The notes below the pieces were generated by a model, which saw only the letters and a list, made by a program, of their open reading frames with translations, did no database searches and was not told where the DNA came from. Of a DNA stretch of 64,000 bases, positions 45,939 through 58,749 are shown in pieces. The first letter of the stretch is position 1. Every line of letters starts with the position of its first letter. The DNA lies in contig OZ020269.1 in the NCBI GenBank assembly GCA_963971225.1, positions 16,501,921-16,565,920 on the forward strand, read 5' to 3'. The position numbers and the translations under genes were made by a program. The DNA is from Melieria omissa (lineage: Eukaryota; Arthropoda; Insecta; Diptera; Ulidiidae).

Positions 45939-47351
45939 ATGGTGTATAGCATTTCAACTTTTCTCGGGTTTTGTATGAGATTTGCTCTGCATCTTATCAG
46001 TATTTTCGCTCTCCTGAACAATTTGAAAATTAGACTTAGGTTGTTTTATCAAAATTCCACAGAAATATATCCGACACTTGCAAGAATTCTACTCCAGAAA
46101 GATTTAGTGATGAATACTGCGACAATTTTTGCAGTAAAACACTTAATCTCGCCATCTCAGCACGGGTTTGTCGCGGGTCGTTCAACTATAACAAACCTTA
46201 CACTGTTTTCCGAGTATTGCATATCTGCCTTTCAGGAAGGATATCAAGTTGATGCGATTTACACCGACTTTTCGAAAGCGTTTGATAAGGTGTCGCACGC
46301 GGTTTTGATCAAAAAATTATCAAATTTGGGGTTTCACTCTAGTATGCTATCATGGTTTATATCCTATCTTAAAAATAGAGAAAGTTTTGTTAGTATTGAA
46401 AATGTCAACTCTCGACCATTTGTAGCAACTTCTGGTGTACCACAAGGCAGTATCCTTGGTCCACTGTTGTTCATTCTTTTTATCAATGATATTTCATACG
46501 ACGTCAGAAATTCTCAGTGCCTTTTGTTTGCCGATGACTTAAAGCTTTACACTAAAGTTAAGGATTTTTCGGACGTTTCTAATTTACAGTCGGATATAAA
46601 CTCAATCGTTCGTTGGTGTGTTAAAAACCAACTCCAACTTAATGTTTCAAAGTGTCACTTTGCCACTTTCTCGAAGTCAACCAATCCTATAAACACTTCG
46701 TATTCCCTGGCAAACTCCCCGCTTGGTCGAATCATGGAAGTTAAAGACCTTGGGGTAATTTTTGATTCTAAATTCAGCTTTGTACCCCACTTGAATTACA
46801 TCATACCTAAAGCCTACTCCTTGCTAGCGTTCATTCGCCGTAATGGTGCGGAATTCTCTGATCCATACACGCTTAAGTCGCTTTATACAAGTCTGGTTCG
46901 TTCTAGGCTAGAATATGGTTCTTTCATATGGAATCCATTTTATGCATCTCATGTCTCACGAATTGAACGAATCCAAAAGTCGTTTGTTCGCTTCGCTCTG
47001 AAGTCTCTCAGGTTCACAGATCCTTTACCATCCTATGAGGCACGTTGCAAGCTAATTGACCTAAAGTCTCTGGAAAACAGAAGAGCAACCTTGGCACTGA
47101 TGTTCGTTTCTGACATCGTGGTGGGAAGAGTTGACTGCCCGTCTTTGCTGCAGTTAATTAACTTCAATGTTCCTTCAAGAGCGCTACGACAGGCAGGCAC
47201 ATTCTACTTAAGCACTTGCCGAGCTAATTATGCTTTAAACTCCCCTTTATACAGAGCTTTAAACGTGTATAACACTGTATCATCTAAATTCAAGTTAGAC
47301 TTGTTTCTCTCAAAAGATGTTTTTAAAAATGATCTAAAACATGTCCTCTAG
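45939..47351 (+). pseudogene. Reverse transcriptase fragment (CR1/jockey clade)
   Basis: The frame is open for 470 codons. The first ~50 residues are flanking DNA that happens to be open. From there come RT motifs in order: SQHGFVAGRSTITNL, DAIYTDFSKAFDKVSHAVLI (first catalytic Asp), TSGVPQGSILGPLLFILFIN, and CLLFADDLKLY (catalytic FADD). Thumb follows with NVSKCHFATFSK and VKDLGVIFDSKFSF, then the C-terminal ARCKLIDLKSLENRR segment. The endonuclease and the RT fingers before SQHGF are missing, and the transition at that point is abrupt. No RNase H is present, which separates it from the other LINEs here. The RT part is free of stops, implying a fairly recent insertion. Confidence 0.9.
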
Positions 47352-47427
47352 TTTTAAGTTTAGTTTGTAATGTCTGTAAGAACAATCTGTTCATAGACTT
47401 AAATAAATAAATAAATAAATAAATTAA
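46085..47427 (+). mobile_element. 5'-truncated CR1/jockey-type LINE
   Basis: Coding homology to non-LTR RT begins near 46085-46135 and runs to the stop at 47349-47351. A ~50 bp 3' UTR and a tail of five or six AAAT units (47400-47426) follow. The sequence upstream of about 46080 does not look like LINE coding DNA, so the 5' boundary is approximate. No target-site duplication was identified. Confidence 0.88.
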
Positions 47428-47773
47428 CTTAAAATCCAATATTTTCTTATTTTAGTTCCTTTACGCAAGCATTGCATGTGGGCCGTAAAAAAGGAACTTC
47501 CAAACAGAAGTTAAAAATTATTACGGGCTATTAAAAAAGTTGTTGCTTTTTTATCTATCCATTCCATTGTCCTTTTTTAATTGTTTTTGTTGACTTTTTT
47601 ATTATTGTTTATTTTTTGCACTGTTTGTAACGATCACATAAGTCGCCATGCCTACCATATTTTACTTTTGTTTCTATGATTTTGAACACACTACAGTCTG
47701 CAGTGATTTCAGAAGCATTATGCGCAGCCGTACAGGCTTATTTCCACATTAAATGCATTTAAGGGCTCTGTTA

Positions 47774-49382
47774 TAGCCTATTTCCACTGGGCCTTAACTG
47801 CAGTTTACGCTTAACTGCAGTTTGACATCGCATTTAAATGCTCAAATTCCCATACAATTGTTTTTGTATCAAAGTGCGTGAACTCACTTTCAAAACTGAG
47901 TTAACTCAGTTTTGCCGTTTACAGACGTCTAACAGAAAATTTTATGTTAAAAACGGGAGCAATATTCACAAATGTACAAATTTTGATAGCATGCTTTCAG
48001 GGGCTGCAAAAGCCGTACGAACACAAACCAGGGAAGGGATTTGAATTGCGTTCGGTGTGGTTAATTTTTTCCTAAAAGAACTACTTTTACCGGCATTTTC
48101 AGCATAAATACAAATCGTCTGTCATAAACGAAGTGAATACTTCTTTTATTTGTAAATAATAAATGCTGAAATAGCAAATAAAAAAAGTAAATTTTCCATG
48201 AACCCTCTTGACATTAAAAATTCAGACAGCTCTGATATCAAACAGCCGACAACTTTCATAAATGAAATAGACATTGACAAATGATAAATAAATTGATAAA
48301 AAAAATAAATAAATTGAAAAATTTTCACAAATATGAAAACGCAGACATTCCTAGACTGTTGAGAAGGAAAGCGGAGTGGTTTTCATGTACTAGAGAGGCT
48401 ACAAGAAACCACACATACGTATAGAAGGAGATGGCGGCGATGGGTATAGCTGGGGCTGCCCAGAAATAAATGCAGAATTTGATTTTTCTAAATGAAAATG
48501 TCATTTTGGAGTTAACTCAGTTTCGGTGGAAACGCTTGACAGTTGTCAAACTTAAGGCTATATTTCCACTGAGCGCTTAAATGCATTTAAGGGCTCTGTT
48601 AAGTTTGACAACTGTCAAGCGTTTCCACCGAAACTGAGTTAACTCCAAAAGCTTGTTTTTTCATTTGGAAAAATCAAATTCTGCATTTATTTCTGGGCAG
48701 CCCCAGCTACACCCATCGCCGCCATCTCCTTCTATACGTATGTGTGGTTTCTTGTAGCCTCTCTAGTACATGAAAACCACTCCGCTTTCCTTCTCAACAG
48801 TCTAGGAATGTCTGCGTTTTCATATTTGTGAAAATTTTTCAATTTATTTAGTTTTTTTATCAATTTATTTATCATTTGTCAATGTCTATTTCATTTATGA
48901 AAGTTGTCGGCTGTTTGATATCAGAGCTGTCTGAATTTTTAATGTCAAGAGGGTTCATGGAAAATTTACTTTTTTTATTTGCTATTTCAGCATTTATTAT
49001 TTACAAATAAAAGAAGTATTCACTTCGTTTATGACAGACGATTTGTATTTATGCTGAAAATGCCGGTAAAAGTAGTTCTTTTAGGAAAAAATTAACCACA
49101 CCGAACGCAATTCAAATCCCTTCCCTGGTTTGTGTTCGTACGGCTTTTGCAGCCCCTGAAAGCATGCTATCAAAATTTGTACATTTGTGAATATTGCTCC
49201 CGCTTTTAACATAAAATTTTCTGTTAGACGCCTGTAAACGGCAAAACTGAGTTAACTCAGTTTTGAAAGTGAGTTCACGCACTTTGATACAAAAACAATT
49301 GTATGGGAATTTGAGCATTTAAATGCGATGTCAAACTGCAGTTAAGCGTAAACTGCAGTTAAGGCCCAGTGGAAATAGGCTA
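47774..49382. repeat. 1.6 kb near-perfect palindrome
   Basis: The left arm 47774-48555 and right arm 48599-49382 are inverted copies with few differences and almost equal length, separated by a 43 bp loop. Outer ends are TAGCCTATTTCCACTGGGCC and its complement; inner ends are GACAGTTGTCAAACTTAA and its complement. The same 68-codon open frame occurs in each arm (47838-48044 plus, 49112-49318 minus). The loop holds the self-complementary TTAAATGCATTTAA, and this block recurs just left of the left arm (47751-47764). Could be a foldback-type element or two inverted copies of one MITE. Confidence 0.93.
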
Positions 49383-49389
49383 ATAGGCT

Positions 49390-52105
49390 AATAGTCAGAA
49401 AATAGAAATCATCAGTACAACAACAATAACAACAGGACATCGTCTTCACCTCCCAATCTTACCACACTACAGCTGTGTGCCAACGCAACAACAACAAAAA
49501 CAGAACATCGTCTTCTCCTCTCAATCATCTCACACTGCAGCAGTGAGCTAATGCAGTGAGCGACCAAAGAGCGCAACACATAAAACTACGCACTCGCTTG
49601 TAAAGCAATGCTCTCACCACATGTGTGATCTGTGGGAGCAGAGCGTGAAAAAAAAAACAAAATATCAATGATTTTAAAGCACCGGTAACACGTTTGATCT
49701 CGTCCTTGAGCTTGAATTTGTTTGTTTGATCTTTGTGTTTCATTGAAAATTAGGCAAGTACGGAATAAAATATTCCGCAAATGGCCCCTGGGGCTCTGAT
49801 AACAGACCAGCGCTATTGTCATGAAGGTTTCGTTGAAATATTCACAAAGATTTGTTGTGTTTATTTTTGATTGAGATTTGTTGAAGTTAGTGCTTACCGA
49901 AAACCTGTTGCATCGCAACCTTGAGGGCTCAGAAATTGTTTATGGTCCATACGCGTGGACCCGAAATTTCACAATTGCACAATTCACACTTGAATTCCGG
50001 AAGATAATTCAATCGGTCAAAGATTTACACACTGATTAAATAAATCACTTATTTTCACACTGCACACGCGTTTTTTCTTAGTAGAGCGCTCGATTTTTAA
50101 TACTCGCACCAATTGCAAACAACCGATATTCAGCTTCAGAGTTGCCACTGGAAGAAAAAATACCACAACATTTAAATTATGCAATTTAGGTGACGTCAGA
50201 CTATGCAAGTAAAGTACTCAGTACTACAATTGAAAGTGTAAAATTTCAGAAAGTACTTTCCAGAAAGCGACTTTCATAAAATATGTTTTGACTAGTCACA
50301 CTGTGCAAGTAGAATAAATTTCTCACAGTTGCTGAAAGTTATTTGCGTTGTGTGCGTTTGGACGTAGTAGAAAATTTTGCTGACATTTCTAATCTTATTT
50401 CTAACGTAAATTTTCTTTGGTTTCAGGGATACATTTTTTGTTGGTTTTTAGAACAGCTTGAAATACTAGTAAAAATATGAAATTAATAAGTTGCATTTTT
50501 TAGTTGAAAAAATATCATTTCAGACTTTTTTTGAAAATCATGTCTTTATATAATAAAAATTATAGACGCAGAAGTAAGTTAAGTTATTTATTTGAGTTTT
50601 AACTTTAACTCGGACACATTTAGTGAATTAATTTAAGCTGAAATAAATAGAAACAAAAATAAAAAAGGTAGAAAAATTCATGTTCAAATAACCACAACGT
50701 TATGGTTGTTGTCGTATGACAACACTCTAAATAAAACAAGGTGCTGTAATAAGAATTTAAAAACCAATTTTATTTGAAATACAATACAAAATCGATAAAT
50801 TTCATATTTTGACTTCCTCCAGTAAAAATCTGTAACGAAAGAATTAAATTAATTAACAAAATTTTAATTTAAGAAAATGTATATACAGGTAGGGCTTTGA
50901 CTATCATAGACAAAGTTATAGACAAAATAAAAAAATAATTAAATTCAAAATATATAAAAATAAAATTAAAAAAAATATATAAAATAATAACGACAAATTT
51001 TATTAATCAAAATTAAACGATTTATTTCAAAATAATTAAATTGTTTAAAATTTATTCTAAACATTTTTCATTTATTTTTTATTTATTACTACTGGAATGC
51101 ACTTGCAAAAACCTGCTAAATGAAACGAAAAGGAATAAAATTAGTAAATTTTCACATCGCTAACGCTTTGTCTGCGTTTCTGTTTCTGCTCTACGCTTTT
51201 ACACTTATCCAAAATTATTGTTGCCATTGCTAATGTTTTTGCTGTCATTAATCCATTGATTCATTCCCCAAAACTTGAATGTTGTATTTGCTCAAAAACC
51301 TCCAAGAAAGAAGTAAGATTTCAATGAGTCCACAATGCGCGTTACATAGATTCCGTTGTTGTGTAAACTGAATATCAAACTACGCAACGGCGACGATTGC
51401 TGCAACGAAGAAAATAGTGCAATATTAAAATTAATACAAAATTTAAACAAGTTTTGAGGCATTTAAGGATATATATTAGCAACAGAGAGAGAGAGAGATA
51501 TTAGAGCTGAGGCACGAAAAAGTGATTCTACTGTATGACAACACTCGGTCTCAAGTTGCCAAACGCGCTAAAACGAACTTAGAAAAGCTCAAATGGGAAG
51601 TCATACTCTGATTATTATCTGATTTATTTATTATCTGATTATTACTTATTCCGTTCGGTGCTACATGGTTTGGCTGATCAGCATTTTCGCTCATATGAAG
51701 ACATCACAAAATGGTTTGATACGTGAAAACCCTCAAAAAACAAACACTTCTAAGGTCAAAGTGGAATTGAGCTCTGCCAGAAAGATAGGAAAAAGTGGTA
51801 GCTAGCAATGTGCAATGCTTTGAATGATTCATTTGTAACAATTTTTCATAACAAAGTTGAATTTTCATGAAAAAAACAGCGATAACTTAGTTGCGCACCT
51901 AATAATTGCTGGAATTGCTGGAATGTTCAGTTTGGCCCAGCGATGGAATTCACGCTGTTAGAGTTGCCAGAGGGTTTGGTATATGAAATTCGAATCGATA
52001 TGACATATCACATTTTAAAGACAAAGAATGTCTGAGAAAGTTGACTGTGAGCTGTGACTAAATGTCTGGATATAAAAAATTTTTCTACTACAAAATTAGA
52101 TCTAA
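49390..52105. other. Spacer, no gene recognised
   Basis: CAA-rich stretches lie at 49415-49440 and 49485-49500, where CAACAACAA and TCGTCTTC(A/T)CCTC motifs occur twice about 70 bp apart. It is AT-rich from 50.5 to 51.1 kb. No coding evidence was found. Confidence 0.5.
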
Positions 52106-52119
52106 AGATTATGAACACT

Positions 52120-55100
52120 ATGAAGGAAGGGAGCGGACATACAAGGTAAAGTCTCTGATTGCGTTCAACCTGGCGAACGCCAGAACGATCCTTGTCCCTG
52201 TCCAATCCAAGCTGATGCACAGCCTCCGCGCGGCCCTTCTGGATAGCTATTTGGCATCCGCCGAATAGTGAACTAATGTGTGCAGCGAGTCCTATCCCCA
52301 GGACTTAAAATTTGGGTTGTGCGCAGGGTTTGGTGCCCGCCACGGAAAATCAAATACCAATGAAAGCCAAAAAGCAAGCCTCGGAAGGAACCCACAATGT
52401 TGACGACCACAGCAAACGATTCAAGGACCATGATTTGAGGATATGCACCTGGAATGTCCGGACCCTCTATAGGGAAGGTGCCTCTATCCAACTGGCGGAA
52501 GCCCTCACGAAATGTAAGGCTGACATCACCGCCATCCAGGAAATGCGATGGACAGGGCAAGGTTGCTCCAAGCGAGCAGACTGCGATATCTACTACAGCT
52601 GCCATACGGAGAAGCGCGAATTTGGCTCTTGTGGTCAGCAAGAGACTTCGCCACCACGTCTCTCGGTACACTCCGGTGAACGAACGGCTGGCTTCGATCC
52701 GCATCAAAGCTAAATACTTTAGCATCAGCCTAATTTGCGCGCACGCCCCGACGGAAGAGAAGGACGATGCGACCAAGGATGCCTTCTATGCGAAGCTCGA
52801 GGACGTCTACGACAGGTGCCCGGCCCATGACGTCAAAATTGTCCTCGGGGACTTCAACGCAAAGGTCGGGCGAGAAGGCATCTTTGGCCCCACAGTCGGG
52901 CAGTTCAGCCTCCATGGGATCACTTCGAACAACGGTCTGAGGCTGATCGATTTCGCCGCGGCACGAAACATGGTAGTTAGTAGCACCAGATTCCAGCACC
53001 TTGATATCCACAAGGCCACCTGGTTATCCCCCGATCAATCCACCCGCAACCAGATTGATCACATTGTGATTGATGGAAGGCATGCTTCTAGCATTCTAGA
53101 TGTGCGCACGTTCCGAGGACCCAACATCGACTCGGACCACTACCTTGTTGCAGCCAAGGTACGCATGCGTCTTTGCGCAGCGAAGACCGCACAACCTAGT
53201 TTGCGAAGAAAGCTGAACATCAGTAAGCTGCGATCACAAGGGGTAGCCGAAGCCTACTCCGCTCAACTCTCCAACCATCTCGGTCGCTCCCCCTCTCCAC
53301 CTGATGACATCGGCAGATTATGGGCTCACTTATCCCACTCTATGCGCGCCGCCGCAGAAAATGTCCTTGGTTTTCGACGCCCACCACCAAAAAACCAATG
53401 GTACGATGAAGAGTGTCGCGCAGCCACTGCAGTGAAGAATGCTGCATACAAGAAGACCCTGCAGTCGGCCGCCACGCGAGCCATGACAGAAAAATACCGG
53501 GAGGAGAGGAAGAAGGAGAGGTGCCTTTTTAGACGCAAGAAACGGGAGCAAGAAAGGCGCGAGCGTGAGGAAATCGAGGAGTGCAGGAGCAGGAATGACG
53601 CCCGAAAATTCTTCCAAAAAGTTAAGCGTCTTACGGAAGGATTTAAGTCTGGGGCATCTTCTTGCAGAGACGAAAACGGGGATCTGGTTACGGATGCGCA
53701 GGGTGTGCTGAGGTTGTGGAAGGAGCACTTCACCAAGCTGCTCGCAGGCGACGAAAGGAACAATACCGCCAGTGGTGAAGATGTCCAGATGGCACCAATC
53801 GACGACGACGGTGTGGATGTGCCACCGCCCAGCCATGACGAGGTCCGGGTCGCTATCCAGCGACTCAAGAACAACAAAGCTGCAGGGCCGGATGGGCTAC
53901 CAGCTGAATTGTTCAAGGCCGGCGGCGGTGAGCTGATTGGGTGCATGCATCAGCTCATTTGCAAAATATGGCTGGAGGAACGAATGCCCAACGATTGGAA
54001 CCTCAGTGCCCTTTGTCCTGTGCTGAAGAAAGGCGACCCAACAAAATGCGCCAACTACAGGGGTATCAGCCTACTTCCCATTGCATACAAGGTCCTGACG
54101 AGCGTATTATGTGAAAGACTAAAGCCACTCGCCAAAGCGCTGATTGGACCTTATCAGTGCGGCTTTAGACCTGGTAAGTCCACCATCGACCAGATATTCA
54201 CTCTACGCCAAATCCTGGAGAAGACCCATGAGAACCAAATCGATACACACCATCTCTTCATCGATTACAAGGCAGCATTCGATAGCCCGATAAGGGTTCG
54301 CCTATATGCCGCATTGTCTGAACTTGGTATCCCTGCAAAGCTCGTTAGACTTTGCAGAGCGACGTTGAGCAATACGCGCAGCTCCGTCAAGGTTGGAAGT
54401 GACCTCTCCGACCCCTTTGATACCGTTCGAGGTTTCAGACAGGGCGATCCTTTGTCCTGCGACCTCTTCAACTTCACCATGGAGAGTGTTCTGCGCAAGG
54501 CCGGTGTACATCGTAATGGCACAATTTTCAACAAAAGTGTCCAGCTCCTTGCTTACGCTGATGATATTGATGTCATCGGACGTAACAAGCGAGATGTCAC
54601 CGCTGCCTTTGCGGCTATCGAAAGAGAATCTGCCAAAATGGGTCTGGTGGTAAATGAGGGCAAGACGAAGTATATGCTGTCTACACGCAGGGGTTCGCAG
54701 CGGCTAGGGTCTCACGTCGAGGCCGACAGGTATGCTTTTGAAGTTGTCAAGGAATTCGTCTACCTTGGCACCGCCATCAACAGCAGCAATGATGTGAGTC
54801 TGGAGATAAAGCGAAGGATAACTCTTGCCAACAGGTGCTACTACGGTCTCGGTAGGCAATTGAGAAGTAGAGACCTCTCTCGACCGACAAAACTTTCACT
54901 CTATAGGACGCTTATCTTGCCCGTGCTCCTTTATGGCGCTGAAGCATGGACAATGACACGAAACGACATAGCGGCCCTTGGAGTGTTCGAGAGGAAGGTG
55001 CTTCGCAAAATCTTCGGCCCTGTTCGGGTTGGTGACGACTATCGCATACGAACCAATAACGAGCTGTATGAGCTGTATAAGGACATCCAGCGACTACGCT

Positions 55101-55354
55101 GGCTCGGTCATGTCTGCCGCATGGACGACGAAGCTCCGGCGAAAAAGGTATTCGATGCGATGGTTGGAGGTCGACGGCGAAGAGGGAGGCCGTGTCTCCG
55201 GTGGAAGGACCAAGTCGAAGAGGCCCTGGTATCTCTTGGTGTGACCAACTGGAGAAGGCGCGCGCGAAGCAGAGGCGCCTGGAGAGAAGTTTTGCGGCAG
55301 GCCGTAACCCGATAACGGGTTGTTATGGCCAGTTAAGTAAGTAAGTAAGTAAGT
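52120..55354 (+). mobile_element. Near-complete RTE-clade LINE with 14 bp TSD
   Basis: The direct repeat AGATTATGAACACT at 52106-52119 and 55355-55368 brackets 3,235 bp. The element has a ~240 bp 5' region, one long ORF (endonuclease plus RT), and a very short 3' UTR ending in TTATGGCCAGTTAAGTAAG and further AAGT units. Short length, absence of RNase H and a tetranucleotide 3' tail are typical of RTE elements. The exact TSD and nearly open ORF show a young insertion. Confidence 0.96.
52360..55315 (+). pseudogene. RTE endonuclease-reverse transcriptase ORF, one frameshift
   Basis: The first in-frame ATG is at 52360. The endonuclease starts with DLRICTWNVRTLYREG and ITAIQEMRWTGQG. After about 52,615-52,640 the reading continues in the +1 frame (VVSKRLRHHVSRYTPVNERL), so one indel breaks the endonuclease. 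The rest follows in one frame: HDVKIVLGDFNAKVG, NQIDHIVIDG and SDHYLVAAKV (endonuclease catalytic motifs). A basic charged linker comes next. RT then has AAGPDGLPAELFK, YRGISLLPIAYKVLTSVL, QCGFRPGKSTIDQIF, HLFIDYKAAFDS, GFRQGDPLSCDLFNF and the catalytic LLAYADDIDVIG. The C-terminus has IRTNNEL, WLGHVCRMDDEAP and GRPCLRWKDQVE. Compared with the fragment at 29.9 kb, it lacks the MDVAQRIN residues, an in-frame loss. Confidence 0.95.
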
Positions 55355-55371
55355 AGATTATGAACACTTTT

Positions 55372-57600
55372 AAATTTTGAATGTCCCAGGCTTTGGTTAT
55401 AAAGTCACAAGCGTTAAGTTGTTAACTGATTTTTATTTATTTATTTTATTGATTCGGTCTATAAACAAAAGTTCTTAAAGACTATAAAAACAGAATGTCC
55501 TTTCATACTAAAGCGCTATGAACTTAAATAAAAGCTTCTGAAAAACTTAACTAATTAATTAACGGCGAGGTTGAGTGATATGGTGAGAAGAAGAAGAAGA
55601 ATAGGTTGAGTGATTCAAGGAAGATTTAAGGAGCGCAAAATCAATTTTTGAAGACACAAAGAGTTCAAGCTCAAACGGCTCAAAGGGGAGCATTCAGCGC
55701 GTAGTTCGTCCTCACGGTGCAAACACAAAATGGCACAAATGGAATTTCAGCGACGTATTAACCCTTTTGCTACAGGTTTTTACTGGTTAAAAGTTAAAAT
55801 TTTAATTAGTTTTCTATGCGGTTATATGAGCAACATTCCATAAGAAATTTTTTTAATTTTATATTCGGACCCTGTATTTTAGAGTGTTTTTCTATGAGAG
55901 CAACCACATAGTTGAGGCTGTAATAATTACTTAAGCATACAATTAAATTAAATATTTCTTCATTTACCTCAGCCGAAATAAAAAAAAATGTATGTCAATT
56001 GAAAGAAAACGTCAAATTAAAAAGTTATCTAAAGTTGTCTGCTTCTTCTTCCTTTACTATGTCTAGATATGCCATTAAAAACGTGTATACTTCTCTTCTT
56101 TAAACTTAAATATTCAGTTTATTTATTTCGTATTTTTCGTAAGACTTCAAACTATTCTAAGGACCAACAAAAAAATGTATTCTTGAAAACACTCAGGGTT
56201 CAGACGTCCACAAAGTAGCATGTTGCCATATGGCAACAAAATAGCGAAAGGGTCAAAGAGGTTCCAAAAGAGAAGAAGAAGGAGATCCCATAAGATTTGA
56301 GTAGAGAGAGAGTAAAGTTGATACACCATAAATAACATAACAAACGAAAGAAAGTGATAGGATATTTATGCTGCCTTGGAGGGATTTTAAGTTAATGAGC
56401 TTAGGGCGCGAGGAATAGAGGGTTAGGACCTTAATTAACATATCTCATTGTCGCGATACAAATTCTCTGAGAAAACTGAACGCCTTCTGTGCCCAAACAC
56501 TTCTCAGCAAAGCACTAAGCTGCAATTTACCATTAGCTCCACTTCAGTCTGTATTTAAAGTACTTGCTCTACATATATATTCAGTAATAAAGTCCAACAG
56601 TCTGTTCGCTAATTGCAATTATTCAAATTCCCTCGTACACACCCACTGAACATCTTCATTTCGGCACCTTTCCCTTACAGCCTCTGATTTCGTGCGCTGC
56701 TCAGTGGCCAAGTCAACAATTTCCAGTCACGTTTCCAGCTCAATTGCCAATTAGAAAAAATTCCACTTCGTTTTTAAAAACGCACACAACCAAACGATGC
56801 GTCGAGCAAGAAGAATCGGATATCCAAAGCGGAAACCGCCAAGCGGCGAACAAATGATAGCGAAAGCTGATTTGTATACAGCGACATGCTGCCATAACCT
56901 TTGCATTGCCGAGCCCAGAAAAATAAAATCCATAAACACGAAAAGCCTGCGATAGGTAAATATTGTAAGAAAAACAACAACAAAAAATGCCAAGCTCAAT
57001 AAAAAAATTTCAACACAAAACAAAAAATACCAAAAAAACCCAACATTTACCGAAATAACGAAAAGGTAAGCAAAGAAATTGCATCGAATATTTTGCTCAC
57101 GTTCTGCTGTCAAATTATTATAAAACGTTGGGGGCGAAAAAAAAAGAAAACAGCAGAAAAGTAAAACAAAAAAAGCGTAAGTAAAGAAAAAAAATTAAAA
57201 ACACTGCGTGTACAAAACATGGAAGCAAAAGAAAATGAAGGCATTTTTTTAGTAATTTTTTTAAGCAATATTTTTTATGCCCACGTTGTGTGCTCAACTA
57301 TTTGAAACAATTTAAAAATAAGAGTAGGAGGAGAAAATGTGTTTCTGCGTGCGTGGGCAGGTGAACAGAGAGAATTCGGCCAAAAAGGTGTGAAAAAGGG
57401 CTGCCGAGACGCAAGACAAAGAGCCGAAGGCCGAAAGAGGCGAACGTGTCTTGTGACAAGCGTTATTTGAATTTTTGCCCTTTGTTGAGGAATTTATTGG
57501 TCGAGTCTTTTTTTTTTTTTGTTTTTCGTTGTTGTCTCTTGGCAGCAAGAGACTGTGTGATTTTGTTGAATTTTTGACGAAATGCATTCGAGTGCAACAC
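55372..57600. other. Spacer or intron of the allergen-repeat gene; no exon found
   Basis: If the minus-strand gene at 57605-62223 continues, this is part of its next intron (donor GTAAGT at 57604-57599). I could not identify a further exon encoding the end of the allergen repeat. AT-rich and A-rich from 56.9 to 57.3 kb. No transposon boundary was noticed. Confidence 0.45.
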
Positions 57601-57604
57601 TTAC

Positions 57605-57921
57605 CTCCATATTGCTGAGTATTCGAGCGAAAGTTGGACTGCTAATATTATCGACTAGTTTCGTAAATTGCTTATTGTTCTCGAGTTTATCAAAGAACGT
57701 CGAGAGAATTCGATCCTGTGGCAACACATCCAAAATGCTGTCGACTAAGCCATGCAAACCGTTGAGTTGTTGCTGCTCTTTTGTTGTTGTTGTTGTTGTA
57801 ATTGTTGTATTTGGTTCGAACATTGGCTGCATTGTGTCTGTGGTTGTTGTTATAATTGTTGTTGTTATTATTGTTGTTGTTGAGTTGACATCAGTTGCAT
57901 TGTGTTCGGTGTTTGGAATTT
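57605..57921 (-). CDS. Insect allergen-related repeat protein, exon 2
   Basis: This minus-strand exon follows a pyrimidine-rich acceptor (TTTTGTTTTGTGTGCTTTAAG) and ends at ATGGAG with donor GTAAGT. Its phase matches exon 1: the single G left at the end of exon 1 plus AA here completes a Glu codon, and the frame then stays open for 105 codons to the donor. It opens with a Thr/Ile/Asn low-complexity stretch encoded by ACA/ATA runs, then NGLHGLVDSILDVLPQDRIL, FFDKLENNKQFTKLV and SSPTFARILSNME. That is the second half of the insect allergen-related repeat (PF06757 type: LVDDxLxLLPxxKL..FxxKLexSxxFxxLVxxLxSPxF). At least one more exon is needed to finish the protein. Confidence 0.85.
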
Positions 57922-58749
57922 CTTAAAGCACACAAAACAAAAGAATCAACGCTGTTTAGTGAACTTTAAAGATTAAATTAAAAATATAGAAACATCATTT
58001 TGGCATTCAAATTTGTTGATCTCTAGTTGCATTCGAAATTCAAAAGAAAAAACAATCAACAGGACTTATGCTAATTCACAGTCAGGCTAACCGTCTGCAT
58101 ACTTTATCGACTTCAGGCCTCGTACGCGTTTTACACGTAAATAATTCGGGCTGTGACCGGCCACAGCTCAAATGCAGCCTGTAAATGTATGTGAACACAC
58201 ATACCAAACAAACAAACGGTTATATGTACAGATGTATGTATTTATTTGTTTGTTTGCGCAAACATTGTGCTGTCTGCATGCAGACAGGCGTCCACAAGTT
58301 AGTACGTGAACCATGACATTGAACATAACTCAAAATAAATTCAAAAAAACCGCATGAATGTTGGCTCACATACTCACACACACACACACACACACATATG
58401 TACAGAACACAGATTCAGACACAAATACACAGGCGGCTATGTGACCAACCATTAATTTGCAGCATTTTAGCATTCAAAACGAGTAGAGGGGCAAATTTTA
58501 GTATGAAACGTTCAAAATAAATACAAAAGTTTTCAAAAATTAAATAAAAATAATTAAAAAAAAATAAAAAAAAATATTTTATAAAAAAACTTAAATTAAA
58601 TTACAAATTAATGAAAACAAAATTTTATACAAAAACAATTTTATAAAAAAAAAATTTTTTATAAAATTTTATAAAAATTAAAAAAAAAATTTTTTTTATA
58701 AAATTGTATAAAACTCTTTCTAAAAAAATTTTTTTTTAATAAAATTGTA

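Noticed and set aside
47838..49318. A small gene family member in each palindrome arm (68 codons)
   Set aside because: The identical frames are forced by the inverted repeat; there is no domain, and the surrounding sequence is MITE-like.
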